64,000 nucleotides of DNA. It comes from Asanoa sp. WMMD1127. Its GTDB lineage: Bacteria; Actinomycetota; Actinomycetes; Mycobacteriales; Micromonosporaceae. How positions within the stretch are numbered: position 1 is the first letter of the stretch; the number at the start of each line of letters is the position of its first letter. The notes beneath the pieces were generated by a model. The model worked only from the letters and a program-made list of their open reading frames with translations. It did no database searches and was not told where the DNA came from. Positions 35,301 through 41,735 of the stretch are shown one piece after another. The translations under genes and the position numbers were made by a program. The stretch lies in NCBI RefSeq assembly GCF_029626225.1, contig NZ_JARUBP010000001.1:6076001-6140000 (forward strand). The letters are read 5' to 3'.

Positions 35301-36361
35301 TCGCCTGGCAGTGGGACTTCGGCGACGGCACCGCGGGCTCCACCGCGCCGCACCCGAAGCACACCTACCGGCGCTACGGCACGTTCACCGCGAAACTGAA
35401 GGTGACGTACGCCGACGGTGAGGTCGTCGAGTCGTCGATCCCGGTCACCGCCGGGTGTGTGGCGGCCGACGCCCGGCCCACGGTCTATTTCCTCGAGACC
35501 GACAGCGGGGTGGCCAACCGGCAGGTGGGCGGCGGCTGCACGATCAACGACCTGATCGACGACGAGACGACCTGGCCCAACCGCGGCGCCTTCGCCGACC
35601 ACCTCGAGACGGTGATCGCGGAGCTCACGGCGGCCCACGTCATCGACAACCGGGAGGCCGGCACGCTGCGGCGCACCGGCACCCAGTCGCCGATCGGCGC
35701 CACCAACGGCTACCAGACGATCTTCAACGGCTCGGCGTACTCGCTGGCCGGCTGGCGTCAGGCGCCCGGTGGCTCCTTCGGGCTGCGGCCCGACGGGTCG
35801 ATCCGCAGCAGCGGCGGCCTGGGCATGCTGTGGTACGCCGACCAGGAGTTCGCGGACTACTCGATCAAGCTGCAGTTCAAGGACATCTCACCGGACGCCG
35901 TCCGGGCCAACAGCGGTGTGTTCGTGCGGTTCCCGGACCCGCGTACCCCGCTGGAGCAGCGTCCGCCGGGCAGCTGCGGCACGGTCGGGTCGGCGCGTTC
36001 CTCGCAGGCCTGGGTCGCGATCTTCTGCGGACACGAGATCCAGATCTACGACGGTGAGACGGGCGAGCCCCAGAAGACCGGGTCGGTCTACAACTTCGAC
36101 CCGAACAACCTCGCCCAGTCCGGCGCCACGGCCAAGGGCGTCTGGAACGACTACGAGATCCGCGTGGTCGGCCAGCACTACACGATGATCCGCAACGGCG
36201 TGGTGATCAACGAGTTCGACAACACGCCGGGCAAGCAGTCGTCGCGCGCGGGCGACCCGCCGACCGACCTGCGGCAGTTCATCAGCGGTTTCGTCGGGTT
36301 GCAGAACCACGGCAACAACGACGTGATCGAGATCCGCAACGTGCGGGTCCGCACCTACTGA
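32393..36361 (+). CDS. Secreted ThuA / discoidin / sugar dehydrogenase / PKD / DUF1080 protein
   Basis: A 1,322-residue exported protein. ATG 32393 follows GAAGGAG; signal cleavage is near residue 36 (ASAAAP). Residues 42-155 and 302-413 are the two halves of a ThuA-like glutamine-amidotransferase fold (NVLVFHG, GGGGFVGVHDA; later VDRQHPAND, RTDASY). A discoidin (F5/8 C) domain is inserted at about 162-291. A glucose/sorbosone dehydrogenase propeller runs about 423-936 (EPHGLTIAPDG, EGLVGLTLDPNF, GVRNIARIAWDP), then PKD (949-1021, WDFGDGTA), a GGCTINDLIDDE module, and DUF1080 (1107-1322). It probably binds and oxidises or cleaves polymeric glycosides outside the cell. Confidence 0.88.
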   Translation: MAHRKRPTLRRAIALASAAVLTLGIMTGPGSPPASAAAPTWGANAVNVLVFHGPVDQQSDPVTKAVAAVRRLGTENGFTVRVSSNPADFNRDNLARYRGVVFLSANGVTLDDAQEAAFQAYVKGGGGFVGVHDAARAQPTSEWFTGLVGSRPAPSLPNAEKVVESAASGQNPPNETVANLFDGRTGTKWLTFATTGWAQGKLAAPTVINRYALTSANDFAGRDPKNWKLQGSADGQSWTDLDTRTNEVFQQRFQTRQFSFENTTAYQYYRLDVSANSGEPIIQLAELFLIGPDAGPPPEANVQRATVSVVDRQHPANDGLPLTWTREDQWINWDPNPIGNVHTVAQVQEHTYNAGLSGNGAFHPISWCRDYDGGRSFYTGMGRTDASYTTDTKFLGHLLGAIKWTAGLVRGDCQATIASNYKVERLTAVNQPGQLDQIGEPHGLTIAPDGTVFYIGKAACPSGPIVDWNDPNVGKGCGTIHSFDPRTKQVKLLTTLEVMGNRGSGSELVKNEEGLVGLTLDPNFAENGWVYAYWMPHASIDREKRIGQRTVSRFTYDKAAQTIDQATRKDLLHWDTQIHSCCHAGGGMTFDESGNLYIGSGDSNSSGGSDGYSGNNWTQEYAGTSFQDARRTAGNTNDLNGKIIRIHPEADGTYTIPEGNLFTGQEGGGGKARPEIYVMGVRNIARIAWDPVNDWLTAAWVGPDAGAPSPELGPAKYETATIITQAGNHGWPYCMGNRQPYRDRSNTDATQLTGWYDCDNPKNESPRNTGLVNLPPVRDNMIWYSPQGGGPVFPKRADGSGIPTYVQSETTYTQPYLSGGGQAIMDGPTYHRKNVDVNSGVAWPAYWDNKWFIGDQSNANNRVAITVNPETAREAGAPAFAEDLRRIIPGGTNPQTQLQSWMDAKFGPDGALYMLDYAGGFFSLHNNQKLIRITYNGGQATPNPGLATAVSATPTTPRTIEFSSNRVGGVAWQWDFGDGTAGSTAPHPKHTYRRYGTFTAKLKVTYADGEVVESSIPVTAGCVAADARPTVYFLETDSGVANRQVGGGCTINDLIDDETTWPNRGAFADHLETVIAELTAAHVIDNREAGTLRRTGTQSPIGATNGYQTIFNGSAYSLAGWRQAPGGSFGLRPDGSIRSSGGLGMLWYADQEFADYSIKLQFKDISPDAVRANSGVFVRFPDPRTPLEQRPPGSCGTVGSARSSQAWVAIFCGHEIQIYDGETGEPQKTGSVYNFDPNNLAQSGATAKGVWNDYEIRVVGQHYTMIRNGVVINEFDNTPGKQSSRAGDPPTDLRQFISGFVGLQNHGNNDVIEIRNVRVRTY

Positions 36362-36370
36362 TCCAACCCG

Positions 36371-36405
36371 ATGACCGGGTACGGGCGGCGCCCGTACCCG
36401 GTCAT
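36371..36405. terminator. Bidirectional terminator with perfect 16-bp stem
   Basis: ATGACCGGGTACGGGC (36371-36386) pairs perfectly with GCCCGTACCCGGTCAT (36390-36405) around a three-base loop. It lies between the convergent ThuA protein and anmK genes; the anmK stop codon is inside the right arm. Confidence 0.8.
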
Positions 36406-37535
36406 TCCATTGTCAGCCGGCGCGGCAGCGTGGCCAGCGGGGTCGGGAGCCGCAGCGCCTCGGCGCCCGGGGTGATCGCGCCGACCACCCGCGGCCCGCG
36501 GGCCCCGGTGGCGGCCGGCACCGCGCCGGGCAGGCCGTGCCAGGTGAGCCAGCCGATCAGCGCGAACAGCACCGCCTCCTTGGCGTCGGCGGGCAGCCCG
36601 ACCTCCTCGGAGCGGACGAGCGTGACACCGGGCGCGTGGGCGGCGAGCCGGGCGAGCAGCGTGCGGTTGTGCACGCCGCCGCCGGAGAGCAACAGGTGGT
36701 CGAGGCGGTGCCGGCGCACCTCGTCGGCCACCGTCACCGCGGTCAGCTCGGTCAGCGTGGCCAGCAGGTCGGCCGGGGGATAGCCGCCGGCCCCCTCGAG
36801 GTAGGCCGCCGAGAACAGCTCCTTGCCCGTCGACTTCGGCGGCGTACGCGCGTAGTAGGGCTCGACCAGCAACCGGTCCAGCAACTCGGTCCGGACCGTG
36901 CCGCCGGCCGCCAGCGCGCCGCCGCGGTCGTAGGGCTCCCCGGTCACCGCCAGCGCGGCGGCGTCGACCAGCGCGTTGCCCGGCCCGGTGTCGTAGGCGC
37001 ACACCTCGCCCGGCACCGCGACCGTCAGGTTGGCGATGCCGCCCAGGTTGACCGCGCCCCACCGCCCCGCGCGGCCGGCGAGCAGCATCAGGTCGAGCAC
37101 GGGCACCAGCGGCGCGCCCTGCCCGCCGGCGGCGACGTCGCGGATCCGGACGTCGGCGACCACCGGCAGCCCGGTCCGCTCCGCGATCCAGGCCGGCTGC
37201 CCGAGCTGGAGGGTGCCGTCGGTGGCGGCGTGGAACAGCGTCTGCCCGTGCGAGCAGACCAGGTCGGCGGCCCCGGCCGCGTCCAGCGCCGCGGTCGCCG
37301 CGCCGGCGAACGCCTGACCGAGCCGCGTGTCCAGCGCGCACACGTCGCCGAGCCGGACCTTCCCGGGCGGCAGCGCCTTGCGGATGGCGGCGCGCACCGC
37401 CGGCTCGTACGCCGTGGTGGCGTGGTGCAGCAGCCGCGCCCGCAGCTCGTCGCCGCCGGGCGTCGCGGTGAACGACACCAGGGCCGCGTCGATGCCGTCG
37501 TGCGAGGTGCCGGAGCTCAGGCCGAGGACGCGCAT
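36402..37535 (-). CDS. anmK: Anhydro-N-acetylmuramic acid kinase
   Basis: A 377-residue ASKHA-fold kinase that converts 1,6-anhydro-MurNAc to MurNAc-6-phosphate in cell-wall recycling. Motifs are [17 protein letters not shown] at the N-terminus (phosphate loop), [32 protein letters not shown] and [13 protein letters not shown] near the C-terminus, in family order. Length is usual. It starts at ATG 37535 and stands alone on the minus strand, ending within the strong shared terminator. Confidence 0.95.
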   Translation of the reverse strand: MRVLGLSSGTSHDGIDAALVSFTATPGGDELRARLLHHATTAYEPAVRAAIRKALPPGKVRLGDVCALDTRLGQAFAGAATAALDAAGAADLVCSHGQTLFHAATDGTLQLGQPAWIAERTGLPVVADVRIRDVAAGGQGAPLVPVLDLMLLAGRAGRWGAVNLGGIANLTVAVPGEVCAYDTGPGNALVDAAALAVTGEPYDRGGALAAGGTVRTELLDRLLVEPYYARTPPKSTGKELFSAAYLEGAGGYPPADLLATLTELTAVTVADEVRRHRLDHLLLSGGGVHNRTLLARLAAHAPGVTLVRSEEVGLPADAKEAVLFALIGWLTWHGLPGAVPAATGARGPRVVGAITPGAEALRLPTPLATLPRRLTME

Positions 37536-37596
37536 CGATCCACCCTGGGCCAGTCGTGGGCTGCGCGTCAATGCGTGGGCGGCGCAGAATGACGCC

Positions 37597-38418
37597 ATGA
37601 CCGAGACGCAGCGGTACGCGCTGGCCGGCATGTCCGTCGTCGAGCGCGACCTGGTGGCGAGAGCCGACGCGCGGCAGCTCCGCCGGGTGGCCCGCGGCCG
37701 GGTGCTCGAGCAGCAGCCGGCCGGCACGCCGCCCGCGGGCGAGGCCGGGCAACGCCGGCTGGCCCGGTTGCGCGAGTTCCACGGCGGCACGGTCGAACGG
37801 GCCCGGGCGCCCCGCCCGGCGCCGGTCGCGCTCGGCACCGTGGCGACGCCGCCCTACGAGTTCGAGTGGACGTGGAGCCACGCGGTCAACGACACGCGCG
37901 TCGACGCGCTGACGGCCGCCCGGGCCGACGGCGCCTGCGAGCTGACCGGCATCGCGACCGGCGAGACCGGCGACGCCACGCTGAGCCTGCGGGCGGCCGT
38001 GGGCCTGGCCGTGCGGCCGGGCGTCGACGGGCTGCTGACCCTGGCCGCGGCGCCGGCGCTGAGCTGGCGCTGGATGACCCTGGTCAACCTGCAGGACGGC
38101 GCGAGCGCCGGGTTCACCGGTTTCGTCGTGCAGCGGTTCCGGGTCGCCGACAACGCCTTCGAGGGCACCGAGGTCCAGCAGATCGGGCCCTACCTGTGGA
38201 GCGAGAACTCCTGGTGGGGCGGGGCCAACGGGGAGGCGACGACCGACGCGCACCCGCTCGCCGCGACGATCCCGGTCAGTGCCGCACACTGGTACGCGGT
38301 CTGGGTCTGGTGCGGCACGATCGCCGACGCGGGTCACGACTTCGGCATCTTCTGGTGGGCCAGCGCCCGCTCGTCGCTCGCGCTGCGCCTGCCCTATGTG
38401 GCCTGGAACGTCGCCTGA
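37597..38418 (+). CDS. Hypothetical protein, Trp-rich beta C-terminal domain
   Basis: A 273-residue protein without a signal peptide. Residues 1-85 are charged and helical ([20 protein letters not shown]), a Pro-rich bridge follows ([10 protein letters not shown]), and residues 90-273 are beta-rich with many Trp ([43 protein letters not shown]). I do not recognise the family. The end overlaps the convergent GVxG-repeat gene by 25 bases. A binding or structural role is guesswork. Confidence 0.62.
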   Translation: MTETQRYALAGMSVVERDLVARADARQLRRVARGRVLEQQPAGTPPAGEAGQRRLARLREFHGGTVERARAPRPAPVALGTVATPPYEFEWTWSHAVNDTRVDALTAARADGACELTGIATGETGDATLSLRAAVGLAVRPGVDGLLTLAAAPALSWRWMTLVNLQDGASAGFTGFVVQRFRVADNAFEGTEVQQIGPYLWSENSWWGGANGEATTDAHPLAATIPVSAAHWYAVWVWCGTIADAGHDFGIFWWASARSSLALRLPYVAWNVA

Positions 38419-39551
38419 GGCGGTGGCGGCACCTCGTCCGGCGCCTCCGCCGGCGTGGCGGCGCGCGGCGGCAGCTCGACCCGGGCGAGCCGACCGCGGT
38501 CGACGTCGGGCCGGCGCAACGCGACCCGCCAGCTGAACGGCAGCGTGTTGCGCCCGCCGCGCAGCTCGCGCACCTCGAAGCCGCCCGGCGTCCGCTCGCC
38601 GATCCGCAGCCCCTCGGTCTCGCCCTCCGGCGTCAGGAAGACGTGGTAGTCGTCGCCCGGGCGCGCCACCGCCGCGAGGTCGTCGTCGAGCGGCACCCAG
38701 GCCCGTCCCTCGACGAGCTCGGCCCGGCCGAAGTCCTCCCACCAGCTCAGTGGGCTCTCCACCGCGTAGAGCGCCCGGTCGGTGCCGTCCGGGTGGCGCA
38801 CCACCGCGGACTTGGCGCCGAGCACGAGCAAATCCCGCCAGACGGTGGCGTCCTCCTCGATCAGCACGCTGCCGCGGAACGCGCCGGCCCACGGCCGCAA
38901 GCCCGGGCGGCCCTTGCCGGGTACGCCCTCGACGCCGATGCCGCCGTCACCCTCGATCGTCAGGCCGACCCCGCGCACGCCCACCGTGTTGCCCGAGCCG
39001 CGCACGCCGACGCCGGCGCCGCGGAAGCTCTCGCCGACGACCCCGGTGGCGCCCTTGTCGGCGCGCCCGTAGACGCCGGCGTCGCCGCGCAGCACGGAGG
39101 TGGTCAGGCCGACGACGCCCTGGCCGACCGGGCCGCGGGCGTCGCCGATCACGCCGATACCGCGATGGCTGGCCCCCACGACGCCGGTGCCGACGTCACC
39201 GGTGCTCGGCGTGCCGGCCGCGCCGGGCACGCCGGCGGTGAAGGCGCCGGCCACGTTCGGCAGGGCGATCAGGGCCTCCGTGAGCTGGTGGTCGGCGCCC
39301 TGGCGGACCTGCACGTTGCGGACCTCCACACAGGACGGATAGGACTCCGCCGCCGGGTTGACCGCGCCACCCGGCAGGTACTGATCCTCCGTGCTGCGCT
39401 TGGTCAGCGTCAGCATCGGGCCCGGTCCGGCCGGGATGCCCTCGGTCGCCGCCCGCACCAGGTCCGCCGCCCAGCTGGTCGGCGCGCTGGAGCAGTTGAC
39501 GTTGGGGTGCGCCGTGTCGGCGCCGGTCAGCAGGGGATCGCCGTTCGCCAT
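38394..39551 (-). CDS. GVxG-repeat protein with tail-fibre-like C-terminal domain
   Basis: A 385-residue protein. Residues about 100-230 are built from short Gly-Val units (TGVVGASHRGIGVIG, QGVVGL, AGVYGRADKGATGVVG, VGVRGSGNTVGVRG), suggesting a beta-helix or trimeric fibre. The C-terminal 130 residues (WWEDFGRAELVEGRAWVPLD, DDYHVFLTPEG, GFEVRELRGG, LPFSWRVALRR) form a pattern seen repeatedly in fibre-like or autochaperone-linked bacterial proteins. There is no signal peptide. It may be a contractile-tail or surface appendage component, but no other tail genes are in the window. Confidence 0.65.
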   Translation of the reverse strand: MANGDPLLTGADTAHPNVNCSSAPTSWAADLVRAATEGIPAGPGPMLTLTKRSTEDQYLPGGAVNPAAESYPSCVEVRNVQVRQGADHQLTEALIALPNVAGAFTAGVPGAAGTPSTGDVGTGVVGASHRGIGVIGDARGPVGQGVVGLTTSVLRGDAGVYGRADKGATGVVGESFRGAGVGVRGSGNTVGVRGVGLTIEGDGGIGVEGVPGKGRPGLRPWAGAFRGSVLIEEDATVWRDLLVLGAKSAVVRHPDGTDRALYAVESPLSWWEDFGRAELVEGRAWVPLDDDLAAVARPGDDYHVFLTPEGETEGLRIGERTPGGFEVRELRGGRNTLPFSWRVALRRPDVDRGRLARVELPPRAATPAEAPDEVPPPPQATFQAT

Positions 39552-39675
39552 CGCACCAGCGTCGCCCCGACGCCCGCCGCGGCACAACGCGCCTGCCGCG
39601 CACCCGACACGGCGTGCCGCCGGGCCGCGCGCATGGCAGGCTCGCCGTCAGGAACGACGTGGGGAGAGTGACGTC

Positions 39676-40227
39676 ATCGCACACATCGACCTGGGGTTCG
39701 ACGAGAAGGAGTGGCCCGGGATCACCGGGCTGATGCGCTACCGGCCCGAGACCGCCGGGCCGTTGCAGGCGCTGGCCGACGCGCTGCTGCGGGCGCCGAA
39801 CTCGTTGCCGGCGGGGGAGCGGGAGCTGATCGCCGCGTACGTGTCGGCGCTCAACGACTGCGCGTTCTGCCGCGACTCCCATTCCGCGGTGGCCGCGGCC
39901 CGGCTCGAGCCCGGCATGGCGCTGGTCGAGCAGGTCCGGGCCGACCCCGAGACCGCGCCGATCCCGCCAAAGCTGCGCGCCCTCCTGCGGATCGCCGCCG
40001 CCGTGCGCGAGGACGGCCGCGCCGTCACGCCGGCGCTGGTCGAGGCCGCCCGCGCGGCGGGCGCCACCGACGTCGAGGTGCACGACACCGTGCTGATCGC
40101 GGCGGCGTTCGCGATGTTCAACCGCTACGTCGACGGCCTCGGCACGCACGCCCCCGACGACCCGGCCGCCCACGCGGCGTCGGCGCGGCGGATCATCGAG
40201 TTCGGCTACGCCGGCCGGCGTCCGTGA
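39676..40227 (+). CDS. Carboxymuconolactone decarboxylase/AhpD-like peroxidase, start codon abnormal
   Basis: About 184 residues of an AhpD-like protein. The CxxC pair with proton-relay His is in LNDCAFCRDSHSAVAA; GITGLMRYRPETAGPLQAL and ELIAAYVSALN match peroxidase-related members. Homology to the family suggests the protein starts near AHIDLGFDEKEW, but no ATG, GTG or TTG is in frame there: the codons before it are GTC and ATC. A ribosome-binding site (GGGGAG, 39661-39666) and a GTG (39668) are present but one base out of frame. Either ATC is used or one base has been lost. It may protect against peroxides or reactive nitrogen. Confidence 0.75.
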   Translation: MAHIDLGFDEKEWPGITGLMRYRPETAGPLQALADALLRAPNSLPAGERELIAAYVSALNDCAFCRDSHSAVAAARLEPGMALVEQVRADPETAPIPPKLRALLRIAAAVREDGRAVTPALVEAARAAGATDVEVHDTVLIAAAFAMFNRYVDGLGTHAPDDPAAHAASARRIIEFGYAGRRP

Positions 40228-40295
40228 GACTGGCGCTTATGCGGGTGAGCGTCTGAGCCATTCAGAAGCGCGTCGGACCGGGCTGTACTCGATGC

Positions 40296-41120
40296 ATGAC
40301 ATCCAACGAGCAGATTCTCGTCATCGGCGGCACGGGCAAGACGGGGCGGCGGGTCGCCGATCGGCTGCGCGGGCGCGGCATCCCGGTCCGCGTCGGGTCG
40401 CGCGCCGGCACGCCCCGGTTCGACTGGGCCGACCGGACGACGTGGGCGCCGGCGTTGGCCGGCGCGCGGGCCGCGTACGTCTCCTTCTATCCGGACCTCG
40501 CCGTGCCCGGCAGCCCGGCGCTGATCGGCGAGCTGGCCCGGGTCGCCGCCGACGCGGGCGTCGGCCACCTCGTGCTGCTCTCCGGCCGCGGCGAGGAGGA
40601 GGCACAGGCCAGCGAGGCGGCCCTGGCCGCGGCGGTCGACGGCACCGGCACGGCGTGGACGGTGGTCCGGGCGAGCTGGTTCATGCAGAACTTCAGCGAG
40701 GCCTTCATGGCCGACGGCGTCCGCGAGGGCACCGTGGTGCTGCCGGCCGGCGACGTGCCGGAGCCGTTCGTCGACTGCGACGACGTCGCCGACGTGGCGG
40801 TGGCCGCGCTGACCGGCGAGACGCCGTCGGGCCGGGTCTACGAGGTGACGGGGCCGCGGGCGCTGACGTTCGCGGAGGCGGTCCAGGAGATCGCCAAGGC
40901 GGCCGGCCGCGAGATCGCGTTCGTGCCGGTGCCGCTGGACGCGTACGCCGCGGAGCTGCCCGCGTACGGGCTGGGGGAGGAGGAGATCGCCCTGATCACG
41001 TACCTGTTCGGCGAGGTCCTCGACGGCCGCAACGTGGCCACGACCACCGGGGTCCGCGAGGCGCTGGGCCGCGAGCCCCGCGACTTCGCCGACTACGCCC
41101 GCGACACGACCTGGGGTTAA
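40296..41120 (+). CDS. NmrA-like NAD(P)-binding oxidoreductase
   Basis: A 274-residue atypical short-chain dehydrogenase. The dinucleotide motif is ILVIGGTGKTGRRVADRL at the N-terminus; VLLSGRGEEEAQ follows at strand four and WTVVRASWFMQNFSE is the usual late motif of NmrA/QOR2-type proteins. No catalytic YxxxK is evident, consistent with a redox-sensing or quinone-reducing member. ATG 40296. The TAA stop lies at the left tip of a 168-bp inverted repeat. Confidence 0.87.
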   Translation: MTSNEQILVIGGTGKTGRRVADRLRGRGIPVRVGSRAGTPRFDWADRTTWAPALAGARAAYVSFYPDLAVPGSPALIGELARVAADAGVGHLVLLSGRGEEEAQASEAALAAAVDGTGTAWTVVRASWFMQNFSEAFMADGVREGTVVLPAGDVPEPFVDCDDVADVAVAALTGETPSGRVYEVTGPRALTFAEAVQEIAKAAGREIAFVPVPLDAYAAELPAYGLGEEEIALITYLFGEVLDGRNVATTTGVREALGREPRDFADYARDTTWG

Positions 41121-41285
41121 GGCCGATCCGGTGGATCATGCCGGCGCTCCGGCGGGCCCAGACGACGACCGACCGCACGTGGGGAGGGGCCGGATACGAC
41201 ACCGGTATCCGACCCCTCCCCACGCACGCCCGGACGCCGTCTGGACCTCGCCGGAGCACCACCCTGATCCACCGGATCGGCCTTA
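41118..41285 (-). repeat. 168-bp imperfect inverted repeat between convergent genes
   Basis: Left arm 41118-41197, loop 41198-41204, right arm 41205-41285. The outer 21 bases of each arm are perfectly complementary (beginning TAAGGCCGATCC), and overall I count 12 mismatches and one gap in 81 positions. Both flanking genes have their TAA stops in the tips. Each end begins with TA, as left by TA-target transposons. On minus-strand RNA, eight of the 12 mismatches become G-U pairs; on plus-strand RNA none do. It could be an oversized terminator, a structured RNA or a miniature inverted-repeat element. Confidence 0.8.
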
Positions 41286-41648
41286 GGACGCGTCCGCGAT
41301 CGCCGTGAGGAGCTCGGCGCCCGCGCGCATGCGGGCGGCGGCGTCCGAGCGGCCGGCCAGCTCGTAGTGGGCGGCGGCGGCCAGTCGGTCCGCGGCCTCG
41401 GCGCGGACGATGCGCTGGACCTCCGCGCCGTCCAGCGGGCGGCGGGCCACCTCGGCCGCGCCCACGCCCGGCACCCCGAGCGGCTCGGTGCCGAACCGGT
41501 CCGGGCCGGCGTCGACCGCTTCGGCGTTGTCGATCGCGGCGATCGCGGACCGCAGCGCGCCGGCGGCCACGGCGTCACGGGCCCGGAGAGCGTCACGCAG
41601 CGTACGGCGCAGCCGGTCGCGCAACCCGCACGGTTCGGTCGGAGGCAC
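41283..41648 (-). CDS. GatB/YqeY-like protein
   Basis: A 121-residue protein starting at GTG 41648. LRDRLRRTLRDALRARDAVAAGALRSAIAAIDNAEAV carries the YqeY-type helical repeat, and AEVQRIVRAEAADRL plus AGAELLTAI end the chain. It resembles the C-terminal tRNA-binding domain of GatB but stands alone; the role of such proteins is unclear. Its TAA stop forms the right tip of the inverted repeat. Confidence 0.6.
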   Translation of the reverse strand: MPPTEPCGLRDRLRRTLRDALRARDAVAAGALRSAIAAIDNAEAVDAGPDRFGTEPLGVPGVGAAEVARRPLDGAEVQRIVRAEAADRLAAAAHYELAGRSDAAARMRAGAELLTAIADAS

Positions 41649-41696
41649 GGCGGTAACGCTAAGCCACGGGACCCCGTTGTGCCATAAGCCGAGCGA

Positions 41697-41722
41697 GGGC
41701 CGGGGCAACACTGCCCCGGCCC
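41697..41722 (-). terminator. Terminator of the glycoside utilisation operon
   Basis: GGGCCGGGGCA (41697-41707) pairs perfectly with TGCCCCGGCCC (41712-41722) around ACAC. It starts 14 bases past the GH39 stop, at the end of the long minus-strand operon. Confidence 0.7.
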
Positions 41723-41735
41723 CCGCGACACCGCG

